Shown: piece by piece, positions 1 to 10,726 of the stretch
How positions within the stretch are numbered: position 1 is the stretch's first letter
Layout of the letters: the number at the start of each line of letters is the position of its first letter
Source of the DNA: Hormiphora californensis
Taxonomy: Eukaryota; Ctenophora; Tentaculata; Cydippida; Pleurobrachiidae
NCBI GenBank assembly: GCA_020137815.1
Contig: CM035356.1
Coordinates: forward strand, 2,002,406 to 2,066,405
DNA length: 64,000 bases
Direction of reading: 5' to 3'
Translations under genes and position numbers: made by a program
Notes under the pieces: model-generated
What the model saw: only the letters and a program-made list of their open reading frames with translations
Databases searched by the model: none
Told to the model about the DNA's origin: nothing

Positions 1-547
1 ATGGAACAGTAGGATTGATCTTCTGGTATTCTCTTTCTTTCTTTCACAGCTCACATGTCTATCAAAATTCCTCCATATGTAAAATGAGCCTAGGCCACAC
101 TCACATCACAACCAGGAGTTGTTGAGTAAGGCCGGGGGAGGAGGAGACTTAATTACCAGTACATAATATGGCATAGCGTTACGCCAAATTTTAAAAGAAA
201 CTCGCATTTTATCTTGGTAACGAAATTATCCCTAAGGCATCGCGATAGTAAGGCAGGGTTTCTCCTGTTTCTACCATTTTCATATATTTTGGCAGCCTAT
301 GTGTTTGTACCTTTTTAGATGGGCTTTGTGTGGATTCATCTGGAACCACTGTAATGACTTCTTCACCATCTGTCTCGCCATCCTAGACAATTATAACATC
401 GATGATTTTATTTTATCGATACCTGCCCGTCGAGTTATCTATCGGACCTATTTCTCAACACGCCTATTTGTCCGAGTTTTTAGAAATAATCTAGGGGCTG
501 AAACAGTAGTACCTAAAACAGTTATATCTGATAACTTAACTATACCT
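1..547. other. No gene recognised
   Basis: No open frame here shows a recognisable domain or a coherent set of splice signals. A 100-codon plus-strand frame over 299-601 runs antisense to the UBA-like exon at its right end and has no domain. The stretch is probably the 3' flank of the minus-strand gene to the right. Confidence 0.4.
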
Positions 548-724
548 TTATTTGTCGATATGATCTATAGCCTCACTGATATCACCTCCCCCAAGGTGTA
601 GAGCCCTCCTGGCAACCCCCTCACTACACCCCACTATTGTTACCAGCCACTGAATCTTATCGGCATCCGTCTGCACCAGATTCACCTCCTCTATCTCAAA
701 ATCATCCTCGTCAGTCATCATTGA
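548..724 (-). CDS. UBA-like C-terminal exon
   Basis: On the minus strand a TTCTAG acceptor-like sequence is followed by a 58-codon open stretch (with the stop) that starts with two ATGs and ends in TAA at 548-550. It has an acidic head (TDEDDFEIEEV). The tail reads IVGCSEGVARRALHLGGGD then ISEAIDHI, the spacing of a three-helix UBA (ubiquitin-associated) domain with its glycine loop and alternating Ala/Leu. It may be the last exon of the BTB gene to its right, but the phase I could find there (one base left over) does not fit this exon cleanly. It could instead be a small separate gene. The fold assignment is by eye. Confidence 0.5.
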   Translation of the reverse strand, partial: SMMTDEDDFEIEEVNLVQTDADKIQWLVTIVGCSEGVARRALHLGGGDISEAIDHIDK

Positions 725-984
725 CTAGAATATATCACCCAAGATGCCATCTAATAACTGAACATCAGAGACAGGGTTAAGGGAGAGGGGGGTCAATGTG
801 GTGGTTCTGGGGCGAGATAAAAAACGGCATGAAATATGCAAATGTGTTTAAATTAAAAATTCAGTTGTGTTCAACACACAAAATCAGGCTACAAAACTGA
901 TCACACACAGATTTTTAAAAAAAGGTGGGCATCCAAAAACATGTCATCAGCTATCTCTTTCTCTCACTCACACACACTCTCTCT

Positions 985-1050
985 CTCTCACTCTCACTCT
1001 CTTTCTTTCTCTCTCTCTCTCTCCCATCTCTCTCTCTCTCTCTCTCTCTT
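985..1050. repeat. (CT)n microsatellite
   Basis: An imperfect CT/CTTT run directly beside the GTAAG donor-like site at the end of the last recognisable BTB-gene exon. Leu-Ser repeat frames read across it are not genes. Confidence 0.9.
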
Positions 1051-2291
1051 ATCGCTTACCTCGTTTCCCCGCACCTTGTTGTTGCTTTGGGGCAGGCTGA
1101 ATCATCGGCATCATAACCAACATGGAAAACTTTATTTTCTGGGCTTCAGACTGAGCGATCCTTCTCCTGCGAATCCCTTCAAAAACCTTACTCTTCCCAT
1201 TGATAACTCGACTCCAAAGTCCCGCTAACGACCCACTCTCCCTGCACCAGATAAACTGACACGCATTGCCCACCTCCAACCTAAACCCACCATCCGCCTC
1301 CCAGAGAAAGTGCTTGTACTGTGTCCCTGGGTTAGCCTAGTATCTCCCGCGGGTACTTCCAGAGTCTTCACTTTACACGGCTGGTAACTCTTTCTCTGCA
1401 CCACAAACTGTGGATATTTGAAGTCCCGGGTACAGCCCTGCCTGTAGGTGAGGACTGAGAGGAGATAACAGTAGAGATCTCGTTCCGCAATACCCCGGGA
1501 CTCAGCATACTCCTTCAGAAAATCAGTCGCCTCCTCCCCGATATAAACCAGCCGTAACAGGCCCATGAGGGCGGTTAGCTTGTGTTTCCTGCTCCCTTCT
1601 TCCTGCTGAGATCCAATGGAACACAAGGAACAGAGCAGTGTTGCTCAGAGGGGAAGGAGAGGTGCTCGGAGGAATGGGGTGAAGAGATCATAGGGTAGAT
1701 GGTGAACTGTTGAAGCTAATCTTATCTAGACACTTTGTATAGTTGATCCCTGCTACGGTGATGTGAACCAAGGTGGTGATTGCAGGCTGGTTGAGGCCCA
1801 CCAAGAACCGGTAATGATCCAGGACGTTATCCGAGCAGAGGTGGGCTTTCAGGAACTTCAGGACACTTCTCTTACCATCCACTTTCACCTCGTACTGGCA
1901 TGACAGTTTGAGGAAAAACCGGAAATTATCGTCTGTTACTGTTATTTGGCCGGTGTAAAAAGAATTGAAAAACTTTCCTCAGATCATCTTCCTGCTCTGG
2001 TCCGTACTCGGAGAAGGTCAGAACAGAACTACCATCATCATCATCACCATCACTCCCATCTTCATCTACATCACCTGACAGGAACTTCTGGCGTCGTCGC
2101 TCGATAATCTCATTTGCATCCCGCTGCTCCTTCATAAAATATTCTTCTAACACATTGCTCTGGGCACTTAGTACTGCCTTACTACACTCGATCACGCTGG
2201 TGGATAGGACGATATTACAGGTACCGGATAGTGTGTTGAAGTACCGTGGTATCGATGATATCAACTTCTCTCTCCAAGCATCACTTGACAT
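1049..2291 (-). CDS. BTB/POZ-domain protein (apparent frameshift)
   Basis: The first exon starts at the ATG at 2291. It encodes the first part of a BTB fold (NIVLSTSVIECSKAVLSAQS, then NVLEEYF), an acidic Asp-rich insert, then the second BTB half (YTGQITVTDDNFRFFLKL) running into a BACK-like helix (FLKAHLCSDNVLDHYRFLVG). The halves are in different frames. One extra base near 1972-1980 would join LRK to FFNSFYTGQ. A further exon holds HKLTALMGLLRLVYIGEEA. A short intron of about 57 bases (donor GTAAAG near 1369, branch-like CTAAC, acceptor CAG near 1332) leads to QYKHFLWEADG and a Lys/Arg/Gln-rich tail. BTB proteins usually dimerise and serve as cullin-3 adaptors or transcription regulators. 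The partner and the exact middle exon edges are not resolved. Confidence 0.65.
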
Positions 2292-2565
2292 GGTGTAGCT
2301 TACTGAACGCTGTATAGACAGTGGAGGGTTAGGAATATATGAGAAGGGGGTGTGAGTTATAATCTGAGATCTGTACTTGTTTCTAAACTTTACACTTTAC
2401 TTAGATACAATTATATACCAGACCCGCTGGTCAGATAATAATGATCACTCGTGGCTATACTACTCAAAACAAGAGAGAGAGAATAATAAGTCTCACTGAG
2501 AGAGATAGAGAGACACAAACACATTATCACACAGATATATACGACATATATATAACACTCATCTC

Positions 2566-4461
2566 TTAGTACTGGCCCGTTCCAAGGATAAAAAATCGAC
2601 TTTCCTCCTTCCTGATCCATTTGATCAACTTATCAATGTTATTGAAAACTACCGGCCGACTGACAAGGGGTGAAAATGTACAATAAATCTCAGCGTTCCC
2701 CATTACCCACCCTACCACTGAATCCGCTCCATCAATCTCATAGTAATGGCTGAGTTTATGTGCACTGTGATGGAGTTTATCATAGGCATGACAATACTTG
2801 GCATAGAGACCCCTCCTATCTTCATCGCTGAGATAAGGTGCACGGAGAGCGGGTGCTACCATCTGCTGGGAACTAGAACTCTTATATACGAAATGTCGCA
2901 GGTGAGGTATCTTTACCTCCTCCACCAAGAACTCTGGTATCGCCTCGATCTTATCAAATATCCCCTGATCCTGCATCTGGGTTACAATTCTCTCCTTACA
3001 CCCGATAATAGTCGTGTGCTCCTCTCGCTCGTTAGTAATTAGCAACAACGACAAATCCATCGTTTCACTGATGTAAGAGTCGTGTACATAAAGGAATCCT
3101 GTGTCATTAAAATCAGGTAGACAGCACGGGGCCCACTTCTCACCGTGACCCCGGGAACTGCCCGTCTGAACGTAGTTAGCCAGGAGATGAATATCGCCCG
3201 GGGAGATTGTGTACTGTTTCGGTCGCACCACTGAGATGATCTTGTCTCCGTAAAGGAGGATTGCAAATACAAGCTCAGGACACCGGTTGGAGAGGAGGAT
3301 TGTGGTGATTTCAGATCGGAGGGAGGAGGGCATTGGGAGGCACTGGGTAGAGGAGAGGAGGAACGCTGGCTCTTCCTCTACAAACCTTATGATCGAGTTG
3401 AAGAACTTGGGAAGACCCGTTAGCAACCTCTTCAGATCAAACCCGTGTCGGTTCCTGAACAGCCGCTCCATGTGGGATTGAGTGAAGAAGAAGACAGCGA
3501 CATTGCTGACATACTTCAGTTGCCTAGCAACCAGCTCCTCCTGCTCCACCTCGCTATCACACACCGCTACAAAGATGAGGGGAGGATAGGATCGAAACAC
3601 AAACAACCTGTCTCCCGTTCTGATGCAGTTTAGTTGGTCTCCCTCCATATCTAGAACACAGGAGACAAGGGCCTGCATGACTCCGAAGAGTCCCACAATG
3701 TTGTCGTCACCATGGCGACTGTATACAGGTTTACCAGCCTCACTCAGCACAAAGAAATGCTTCCGACGGGTATACCAGTCATCCGGGTAGTCCTGGGAGA
3801 TAGGGGGGTTAGGAGCCGGGTATACCAGTCATTCGGGTAGTCCTGGGAGATAGGGGGGGGGGGGTTAGGAATCGGCAATATTATCGGAGCGAATCGGAGC
3901 GAATCGAATCGAATCTAGAGGGGAATATGTGATGTGGTCGCATGGGGGAAATCAGAAACAAAGGGGTTGGAAATGAGTAGATTTGTAGTTCCCAACTGAG
4001 ATTTTTGGGAGAATTAGTTCGATTTGATTATGACAGCTTGTTTCTTTGTTGAAAAGCTAGAGAAATCAATTGATCTGGGGATAATCTCGCCTTGGAACTA
4101 GGGAGCCATGATGGCATCAATACACATGAGGAAAGTGTAGAGTGGTTTTCCTAATTGAAAGTTAAATACTATGCACACTCATGGGGGTGGCTTTTTATTA
4201 GATCGGATATCATATTAAAGAGAGATGTAACATATAGGTAGTACCGGGGGGGGGGGGGTAGTATCAGGAGAAACATAATACAACTGTAAGAGTCTTACAA
4301 ACATATAATACTCCCATGTGTACTGTAAGAGCTTCTTACAAACATATAATACCCCCCGCCCCCCATGTGTACCTCATCAGCTAGCTCTGTGACGTCATCA
4401 ATGCCAGCCACCTCTCCTGTTGTACCATCAACCTCGTCCTCGTCACCCAGACCCTCGTCCT
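2566..4461 (-). CDS. MON1: MON1, vacuolar fusion protein (5' end not found)
   Basis: The main exon (2566-3792) encodes 408 residues with the MON1 family start KHFFVLSEAGKPVYSRHG and the longin-like blocks through to the C-terminal FFILGTGQY. MON1 pairs with CCZ1 as the guanine-nucleotide exchange factor that activates Rab7 on late endosomes. An upstream exon (4373-4461) has good splice sites and encodes an acidic segment (EDEGLGDEDEVDG), which fits the acidic N-terminal region of MON1. The first coding exon was not identified. The intron between the two exons carries a tandem copy of its own 3' splice region (a 50-bp unit at 3767-3857) and of its 5' splice region (about 4285-4372). Use of the upstream acceptor would shift the frame. 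Confidence 0.88.
3767..3857 (-). repeat. Tandem duplication of the MON1 3' splice site
   Basis: The unit CCAGTCATCCGGGTAGTCC plus GGGAGATAGGGGG occurs twice, 50 bp apart (the second copy has one change, ATTCGG). Read on the minus strand, each copy is a pyrimidine tract, CCCAG and the first codons DYPDDWYTR. The true exon uses the copy nearer the body of the gene. Confidence 0.85.
4285..4372 (-). repeat. Tandem duplication beside the MON1 5' splice site
   Basis: Two imperfect copies of CTGTAAGAG...CTTACAAACATATAATA...CCCATGTGTA. The copy next to the 4373-4461 exon supplies the donor GTACACATGG. The other repeats that donor sequence inside the intron. Confidence 0.7.
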
Positions 4462-5572
4462 CTGTAGGATGTAGTTGGTTTAGTAACTTGTTTAGAATAG
4501 AAATATACGGTGGTAGTTTAGACCAATATATTGGGAAAGAGATTGATTGAGATCAAAGTGTTGAGAGTGAAGCTAGACAAGAATTAGAAGAGAAGCTATA
4601 AGAGAATTAGAACAGTGATCTCGCCATGTGAAACCTATATGATTGCGTTATCTGATATATGTGAAATAGTACACGTGATATGATCACTAAGGCCCACTAT
4701 TACACACACACCACGTGCTGGCGCTGGTAATTCCGAGAAATGCACTTTTATTACCCCCGCCCCGCAGCCGAGTAATTATGCAGGTTTCATGAGGCTCGCT
4801 CAGATCTGCTCGCTAGTTGACTTACTACTACTGCACCTGCAAGGTATGTAACACGTGCTGAGGGTACCCTAATTCTAATCGTAGCTCTTATCCTAACTCT
4901 TCGACGATGAAATAACATTATATTGCCTGGAGTTTTCTTACTCTCCGGCGGCCGGTGTCATGCAGATCACGAGTTAGTGCGGAGAATTATCGAACATGAG
5001 ACGCATGAGATGACGAGTTTTTCTTGCCATTATTTTGTGATGATCGATTTGCCATTTTGTTTTGCTGAATCTTGTTAACTGTACTGTGAGAATTGAATCG
5101 CTCAACAAAGCTGGGAGACCGCGGTATATAGACACTGTATTCATGAAAATAAATATATTGCACCTGCCCCCACACCAATCATATTGGTGGTGTTGTGGGG
5201 ACTAGATCAGGGGTAATAATTACTATATATTATCCCAGTCTGACCTCACTAGAGCATGAATTATTGAGAGGAGTAATGACCAATCAAGGAGCAGATCTGA
5301 GCAGTATATAATAGCTTCTTCATTACATCACATACAGGCCTGATGCAGCTGCCCCTTATTAGTTTGGGAATCAGTGTTGAGTGATCCATGCATTAGTCTC
5401 GTGCTGAAGTTGTGAATAACACCCCCTCTCTCTCTGGTAGTAAACTGGTTGCTGTTGTTTACTGAGTTAATAGGTAGATTTGTAAAGTCTGTTTTTCATT
5501 TCAGGGATCTTTTATTGTTTTTCTGTTTATTTTGCGTTAAATACCTCTTGTTTTAGGTCCACATTACTCCAG
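4462..5572. other. Intergenic, possible divergent promoter
   Basis: This spacer lies between the leftward MON1 gene and the rightward receptor gene. It should hold the missing MON1 5' exon and both promoters. A 22-codon minus-strand frame starting with an ATG at about 5055 (MANRSSQNNGKKNSSS) is a possible first exon, but it has no convincing donor. No repeat or RNA gene is recognised. Confidence 0.35.
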
Positions 5573-7286
5573 ATGGCTATTTTTGGAAATATAACAGACG
5601 ACAATGGGACGCTAGTTCACGTGTCCAATACGGGAGATCTCATAGCCAACATCATCTTCTCAACCCTCCTCATCATCCTCTTCATCATCTCCTGTATCGC
5701 CAACATCATTGTTTTCACCTCCCACCGTCCGCCAGAAACAAAACGTCTCCTCGGTCCTATTCGAACTGCTCTCAGCCAATGATTTTCTGACTTGTATAGT
5801 TGGGATTCCCCCAATTATCTATTTAATGGTACACGATGAGGAGATGGATTGCAATAGGTGGATGGAGAAGGTGTATTCAGTGGTGAGGAGCACACTCTTC
5901 CAGTGGAGTATCTGTATTGGAGCGGTGCTGGGGGTGGTCAGAGCACTCAAGATTAACCGGCCCTTTATAATGATATGTCCCAAGGTGGTCTATGGGGTTC
6001 TCGTTGGAGCTATGACCATGACGCTCCTGGGGTATGTGTGGAGGTTGGAGACTGAGGAGTTAAAGTGGAGTCTATTTACACAGCAGGTACAGTAGCTGGG
6101 TTAGAGGGGGGGGGGGGCTAGGCCCTGGGGGCGGGGGATTCTGACCCAATTTCTGTCTTTTTTTGTTCGGTCGGGCAAAAGCCAAAAGAAAGATTTCAAA
6201 ATGCTTGACACCAGCTGGTTTTGAATAGAGGGGGGGGGGGTGGTTAGAATATCAAAGAGGGGGTACTTTCATAATGTCTTTCATTCTAACGATATCTCAG
6301 TTACCAACTATCTTAGCTCACATTACACCCCTCAACTCTTTCTCGTATTAGTAGCCTTGCTCTATGCGTGAGTGCATTCAAGCCGTCTACGGTAATAACT
6401 ATAATTTATCCACCCATGACTGTAGCCGGAGAGAAAGAGAGAGAAAGCTCTGTCTCCCAGAGAAGATTATAGGGGAAAAGCAGGTGCATGAATTATGACC
6501 CACATTGCCACACCCCACCTCAATCTCCCAGGTGTTTCAGTGGTCTGGTCCGGTGATCAAGACGCCTTCTTTCATCTGTAACCTGATACTGTACGTGGTC
6601 CTAGTATCTATCTCCATAACCAGTTGCTTCGCTAGTATGTACGGATTAAACGAATCACACAAGGCCCGACTTGAGCAGGTACTAAATCGGCATTACATCC
6701 CAGCAGTATCTTTCCCAAACTAGCCATTAGGCACTATAGCGCTGACCTTGACTCTCTCTCCCGCGAAACATGGTCTAGGTAGGCAATCTTTCGCTTAAAA
6801 GCAACAGTACCATTACTATTAATTCCCTTTTGCTCCACAACACAGGGTCTAAAGAGTGGTAACGAGTGTCCGGCGTGTTTTACAGTAGCTCTCATCAACT
6901 TGTTGATCCTCTCTCAGTTTATAATGACTGTTATCTTCCTGGGTCTCAACTGGTGTGGGGAGCTCCCTCCTGAGTGGCAAAACTATCTAGAGTTCACACA
7001 GTTTCCCCTCTCTAACACAATAAATTCAGGTATGAAAATGGGGTTACCCTACGCTAAAAATATCTTTTAAAATAACCTCAAATTTAGTGTGGCTAGCCAT
7101 GGCTGTACTGTGCAATTAATCGGATGAGTCCATCAGTTTCGTAATCTTTGAAACCCCTCTTCAGCTGTAAACCCACTGATAATCGTATCAAGAAGTGGAG
7201 ATATGAAGAGACTATGGGATCGGTATATCGGAGCCAGGAGCACCAGGAGACTCACCCTACAGAAAACAGCAATGACTGAGATATGA
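5573..7286 (+). CDS. Seven-helix G-protein-coupled receptor (apparent frameshift)
   Basis: Four exons: 5573-6086, 6532-6678, 6846-7029 and 7165-7286. All junctions are GT-AG and in phase. The protein (about 321 residues) has an N-glycosylation site near the start (GNIT). Its helices include IIFSTLLIILFIISCIANII (TM1), LLSANDFLTCIVGIP (TM2, the LSANDxL signature) and FQWSICIGAVLGVVRALKI (TM3, RALK in place of DRY). They continue with TM4-6 and a TM7 ending NPLIIV, an NPxxY-like motif. This is a rhodopsin-class receptor of unknown ligand. After PETK at about 5737-5744 the frame shifts by one base. Removing one A from the AAAA run restores PETNVSSVLFELLSAND and makes the total length divisible by three. 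This is either a sequencing error or a recent lesion. Confidence 0.8.
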
Positions 7287-7440
7287 GGGAAATGAAGGGA
7301 TGGCTAGTTTTATGAAAGAGTATTCAACAGAGGTCAAGTGCAGATAAATGGAAGAGGTTGTGAAAAAGGGACGTTGAAATAAGCAAGACACTGAACTTGA
7401 TGAAGAAAAGCTGTTATTCCCCCGTTACAATTTTTGATGT

Positions 7441-7950
7441 TCATTCCGTAACAAAAGTTCCCCAATTTGCTCTAAACAAACACACTGACACAAACAACCT
7501 CTTACCTGGAGCAACGACTGGTAAATCTCGTGAGTTGTTTCTTGGCTGATCCCTCACCCCTCCCGGTTCCTGGAACAAATCCTCCATGCTTTCCTTTTCT
7601 GTTACACTCCCGGCAAGATCCCCCGATTCAGTCAGTGTGAGCCCGTCCAGTGTTATAGGCTCCTGTAGTAGCAGAGTTTCTGGTTGTTCAACGGGTACCA
7701 TGGTAACGGGTTCTAACGAAGGAACGGGTACCATGGTAACGGGTTCTAACGAAGGGAACGGGTACCATGGTAACGGGTTCCAACGAGGGCACGGGGGAAC
7801 CAGGGTAACGGGTTCTGCGTGATCCTCTGATTCGATGGATGAGGATGCTCCATTGTTTAGCAGGAGAGGAGATGAGTCTCGTTTACAGCTGCTAGCATTA
7901 GATCGGGCCCGGTGAGGGTGTTGTTGGAGAGGAGGGTGGAGAAAGGACAT
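7441..7950 (-). CDS. Hypothetical protein with PVTMVPVPSLE repeats
   Basis: A 169-codon frame begins at a real ATG (7950). I recognise no family. It is Pro/Ser/Glu-rich, low in complexity and probably disordered. Its middle is a tandem repeat of about 30 bp (GGTACCATGGTAACGGGTTC on the plus strand) that yields repeated EPVTMVPVPSL. A donor-like CCAG|GTAAGAG near 7507 suggests that the coding exon may stop there and splice on, so the last 20 codons may be intronic. It lies 510 bases downstream of selenophosphate synthetase on the same strand. Nothing in the context shows a role. Confidence 0.4.
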   Translation of the reverse strand: MSFLHPPLQQHPHRARSNASSCKRDSSPLLLNNGASSSIESEDHAEPVTLVPPCPRWNPLPWYPFPSLEPVTMVPVPSLEPVTMVPVEQPETLLLQEPITLDGLTLTESGDLAGSVTEKESMEDLFQEPGGVRDQPRNNSRDLPVVAPGKRLFVSVCLFRANWGTFVTE

Positions 7951-8199
7951 GGTCTACTGGGGGGCTCGCTACATCATCCATGCATTGCAGGGTACCCTGG
8001 CTATAACAGAAGGAATAGGGGTTAGAAGAGGGGTAACATTGAGAGGTTAGGGGGGTCAATACGGGGATGGAAAGAAAAGTAGTTATGTGGGGACTGGGAA
8101 AGGGGTAGTTACACTGTGAGAATGAAACAAATTTGATCAAAAGAAGATGAATTGTCTGAAAAGTCATTGAAGTTGTATCTCTGAAGTGGATAAGAAACA

Positions 8200-8280
8200 G
8201 AACGCAAAAGAAAGATATCATCTGTACTTGTCTCGTTTGAGATTTCCAAGGCCAGAGTCATATTCATCCTATCTTGCTCT
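8200..8280 (-). promoter_or_regulatory. SECIS element candidate (type II)
   Basis: It lies about 200 bases 3' of the selenophosphate synthetase stop codon. On the minus strand the 5' core ATGA is at 8261-8258 and the 3' core TGAT at 8220-8217, giving the tandem G.A pairs. Between them are TCTG/CAGA and CTTG/CAAG stems, an unpaired GAAA with the conserved adenosines 12 bases after ATGA, then a TCTC/GAGA mini-helix closing an AAAC loop. That is the layout of a form II SECIS, which recruits SBP2 and the Sec-specific elongation factor to read UGA as Sec. The fold was made by eye. Confidence 0.75.
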
Positions 8281-8462
8281 CAGGAAGATCCAGTCTGCTC
8301 ACTGCCCTTTCCGAGTCTGTATCTCGTCGCAAAATCAGAGATTTGTTCAGTTTGTGTCAATAAGTTAGGTAAAAAAACTGATCTTAGTGTGTCAAGATTC
8401 TATTCTAAACTTTTTCCCAGAAAAGTAAGATTTTTTTCTTCCATGCCAGTGAAAGGTGTAGT

Positions 8463-9527
8463 TTAGTAAGAGACATCAATTATTTTGGGGTCCTCCACTA
8501 TTTTTGCCGTTTTCTTTCCCTCCACGATATCCCCAATAATCCATGCCATCCCTCCCTCCCCTCTCATCTCCGCTACAAACCGTGCAGCATCCTCTGCTTC
8601 CATGGCAATCAGCAATCCTCCAGATGTTTCAGCTCCTGTCCCCAATGTTATCCTGAAATTCCTCCCACCGGCAGCAGCTAACTTCCGGGTGAATTCAGCA
8701 AACCCAGCCAGGATGGGTAGAGTATGGATAACAAAGTTCACATCCTCATTCTGGAACTCAGCCAGGTTTTGGGCATGCCCCAGAATACCAAAACCAGTGA
8801 CATCTGTAGCAGCGTGACCATTGTGTTTCTTCATCAGCCTAGCTGCAGTCAGGTTGAGGGTTATCATGGAGGTAGTAGCATCCTGGTAACCCTTGGCAAC
8901 GAACTCTGGGGTTGTCAGGGTCTTGGCGAGTTGCCAGCTGGCGTTATCAAGTTGCATCCATTGGTTGAGGTTAACTGCAGCCTGAATACCCAGGGGTTTG
9001 GTTAACACGATAACATCACCCGGTGCTGCTTTATCAGGGATAATGAACTCTCCCTCCTTACAGATAGAGGTAGCAACTCCTCCAACGGTCATCCAGGGGT
9101 TTACCACAGTTTGGCCACCGTTAATGGTGACCCCCGCCTCCGCAGCAAGGTCTCTAAACCCTGCCATCAGCATGGGAATAACTACCTTCCGTTGGGCTGC
9201 GGACAACTCCTTAGCAACGCCTAGCAACAGCAACATGTTGTCAACGTCAGTAACTCCCATTGCATAGAGATCACTGAGCACATTGGCACACGCTATCTTG
9301 CCCATGTTGTAGGGGTCATCGATCAGAGGGTAGAAGAAATCAGTGGTCTCGATAAGGAAGAGACCAGGGTGTCGGGTGGGTAGGACGCAGGAGTCCAGAC
9401 CAATACCAATGGAGGAGTGGTCCGAAGAGGAAGAGGTTGAGGGTTTTAGGGTCTCCAGGTAGGTGAGCAGATCTGCCTGGGGTACCTGCACAGGGGGAGG
9501 GGGTGTCAGCATGGCGTACCTGCACAG

Positions 9528-9568
<41 letters not shown>

Positions 9569-9942
9569 GTTAGCCAAGGGGTGAAGGGGGTGAAGGGGTA
9601 TTCGGGGTACCTGCACAGGGAGAAAATGGGAGGAATTAGGGGTGGAGAGAGAGAAAATGGGAGGTTTATTAGGGGGCGGGGTACCTGCACAGGAGGAGAG
9701 AGAGGGTGTTAGCCAGGGGTACCTACACAGGGAGAGGAGGGGAGGAATTAGCAAGGGGTGGAGCTGGGAGGAGAGGAGGGGAACTGGGGTAGGTACCTGC
9801 AGGGAGAAAGGGGTATATGGGGGGGGGGGAACAACACCATGTCTCTTACCTTGCAACCTCATCCTTTCAGTTGGGTGAAGTCAGTTAGCCTGAATCCTGG
9901 CTCCAGTCCATGGTCCTCGGGACGGAATGGAGTAGAGGACAT
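8463..9942 (-). CDS. SEPHS2: Selenophosphate synthetase, Sec-containing (SPS2 type)
   Basis: Two exons (9850-9942 and 8463-9485) encode 371 residues if the in-frame TGA at 9859-9861 is read as selenocysteine. Exon 1 runs MSSTPFRPEDHG to FTQLKG, then TGA, then GCK at the donor. Exon 2 opens VPQADLL. The family's catalytic loop is LKG-(Sec/Cys)-GCKVPQ, so the TGA sits exactly at the catalytic Sec, with the essential Lys as residue 31. ATP-binding motifs follow (IGIGLDSCVLP, TTDFFYPLIDDPY, GKIACANVLSDLYAMGV, HAATDVTGFGILGHA). The enzyme makes selenophosphate from selenide and ATP for Sec-tRNA synthesis. Calling only the second exon, or treating the TGA as a stop, would lose the active site. The SECIS candidate downstream supports recoding. 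Confidence 0.93.
9485..9800 (-). repeat. Acceptor-like repeats filling the SPS intron
   Basis: The 364-base intron contains six copies of TGTGCAGGTACC-type sequence, at about 9485 (the true acceptor), 9520, 9610, 9683, 9719 and 9791. They are separated by CT-rich spacer that includes a (GA)n run at 9533-9564. Each copy is a pyrimidine tract, CAG and GTACC, which matches the real exon 2 start. At least the nearest decoy (34 bases away) would shift the frame. Confidence 0.85.
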
Positions 9943-10726
9943 GGCTGCCCTAAACTGGGAGAGATGGGTGAGTGAGGGGTGGAACTGGGAGAGAAGGGGT
10001 TAGCGAACTAGCGGGGCTTGACAGTGTCATAGAGGAAGACGATGCAGATGGGTAGGGATCAGGAGCTGAGGGAATGGGGTGGAGTTGTTAGGACAGATCA
10101 GAAGTCCATTCAAGGGGTTCTTCTTCTTAAGAAAAGAGTTTAGTGAGAGCTGAACTGAGGTGGGATGCAGAGAGACTCATTGACTAAAATTAATGCAAGA
10201 GTGAATTCATGCTCTAAATTCCCTAGAAATGTCACTGCAAAACTTGAACTTCATCGATGGTGTATTGAATTCAATCCCCTCTCAATGCAACAATGCAACA
10301 TTGCATTATCTAACTCACCAACTGAGCAACCCGAGATATTCCCCCTCCTCCTCTTCTCAGAGTGAGTAAAGCCATGTGTCTATGCTGTGAAGTGTGGTTG
10401 GAAACGGTTCTGTATGGTGTGATAACAAATAAATTGGATGATAAAATATGGAAGCAGGTAAAATGTACAATGAATAAGTAAAATATCAATACATCCAAGG
10501 CCAATGGAGATTCTACATAACTGATAATACCGGTCAGTTGGATGTGACATAGTTTTCTGAAGTTAGTCTGATGTTACCGATCCACTGCAAACTGTGTAAT
10601 ACAGATGCAGATGCGTGATCCCTGCGCTGTACCATGTAGGAAGTAGGTTAAACTTGAAGTACTCAATTGGAATATCCCAATATATTTCCTTTGGAGAGTG
10701 GTCTCTAGTTAGTAGTTTCCCCACAC
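9943..10726. other. No gene recognised
   Basis: The spacer between ZNHIT1 (ending at 10727) and selenophosphate synthetase (starting at 9942), both on the minus strand. It should hold the ZNHIT1 3' UTR and the synthetase promoter. Only short frames without domains are present. An AG acceptor-like site (CCCAGTTTAG) lies a few bases before the synthetase ATG. Confidence 0.5.

Noticed and set aside
299-601. 100-codon plus-strand frame
   Set aside because: Its right end lies antisense to the UBA-like exon, with no domain or splice support.
9859-9861. TGA in selenophosphate synthetase as a nonsense mutation
   Set aside because: It sits exactly at the family's Sec position, the downstream frame is fully conserved, and a SECIS candidate follows.
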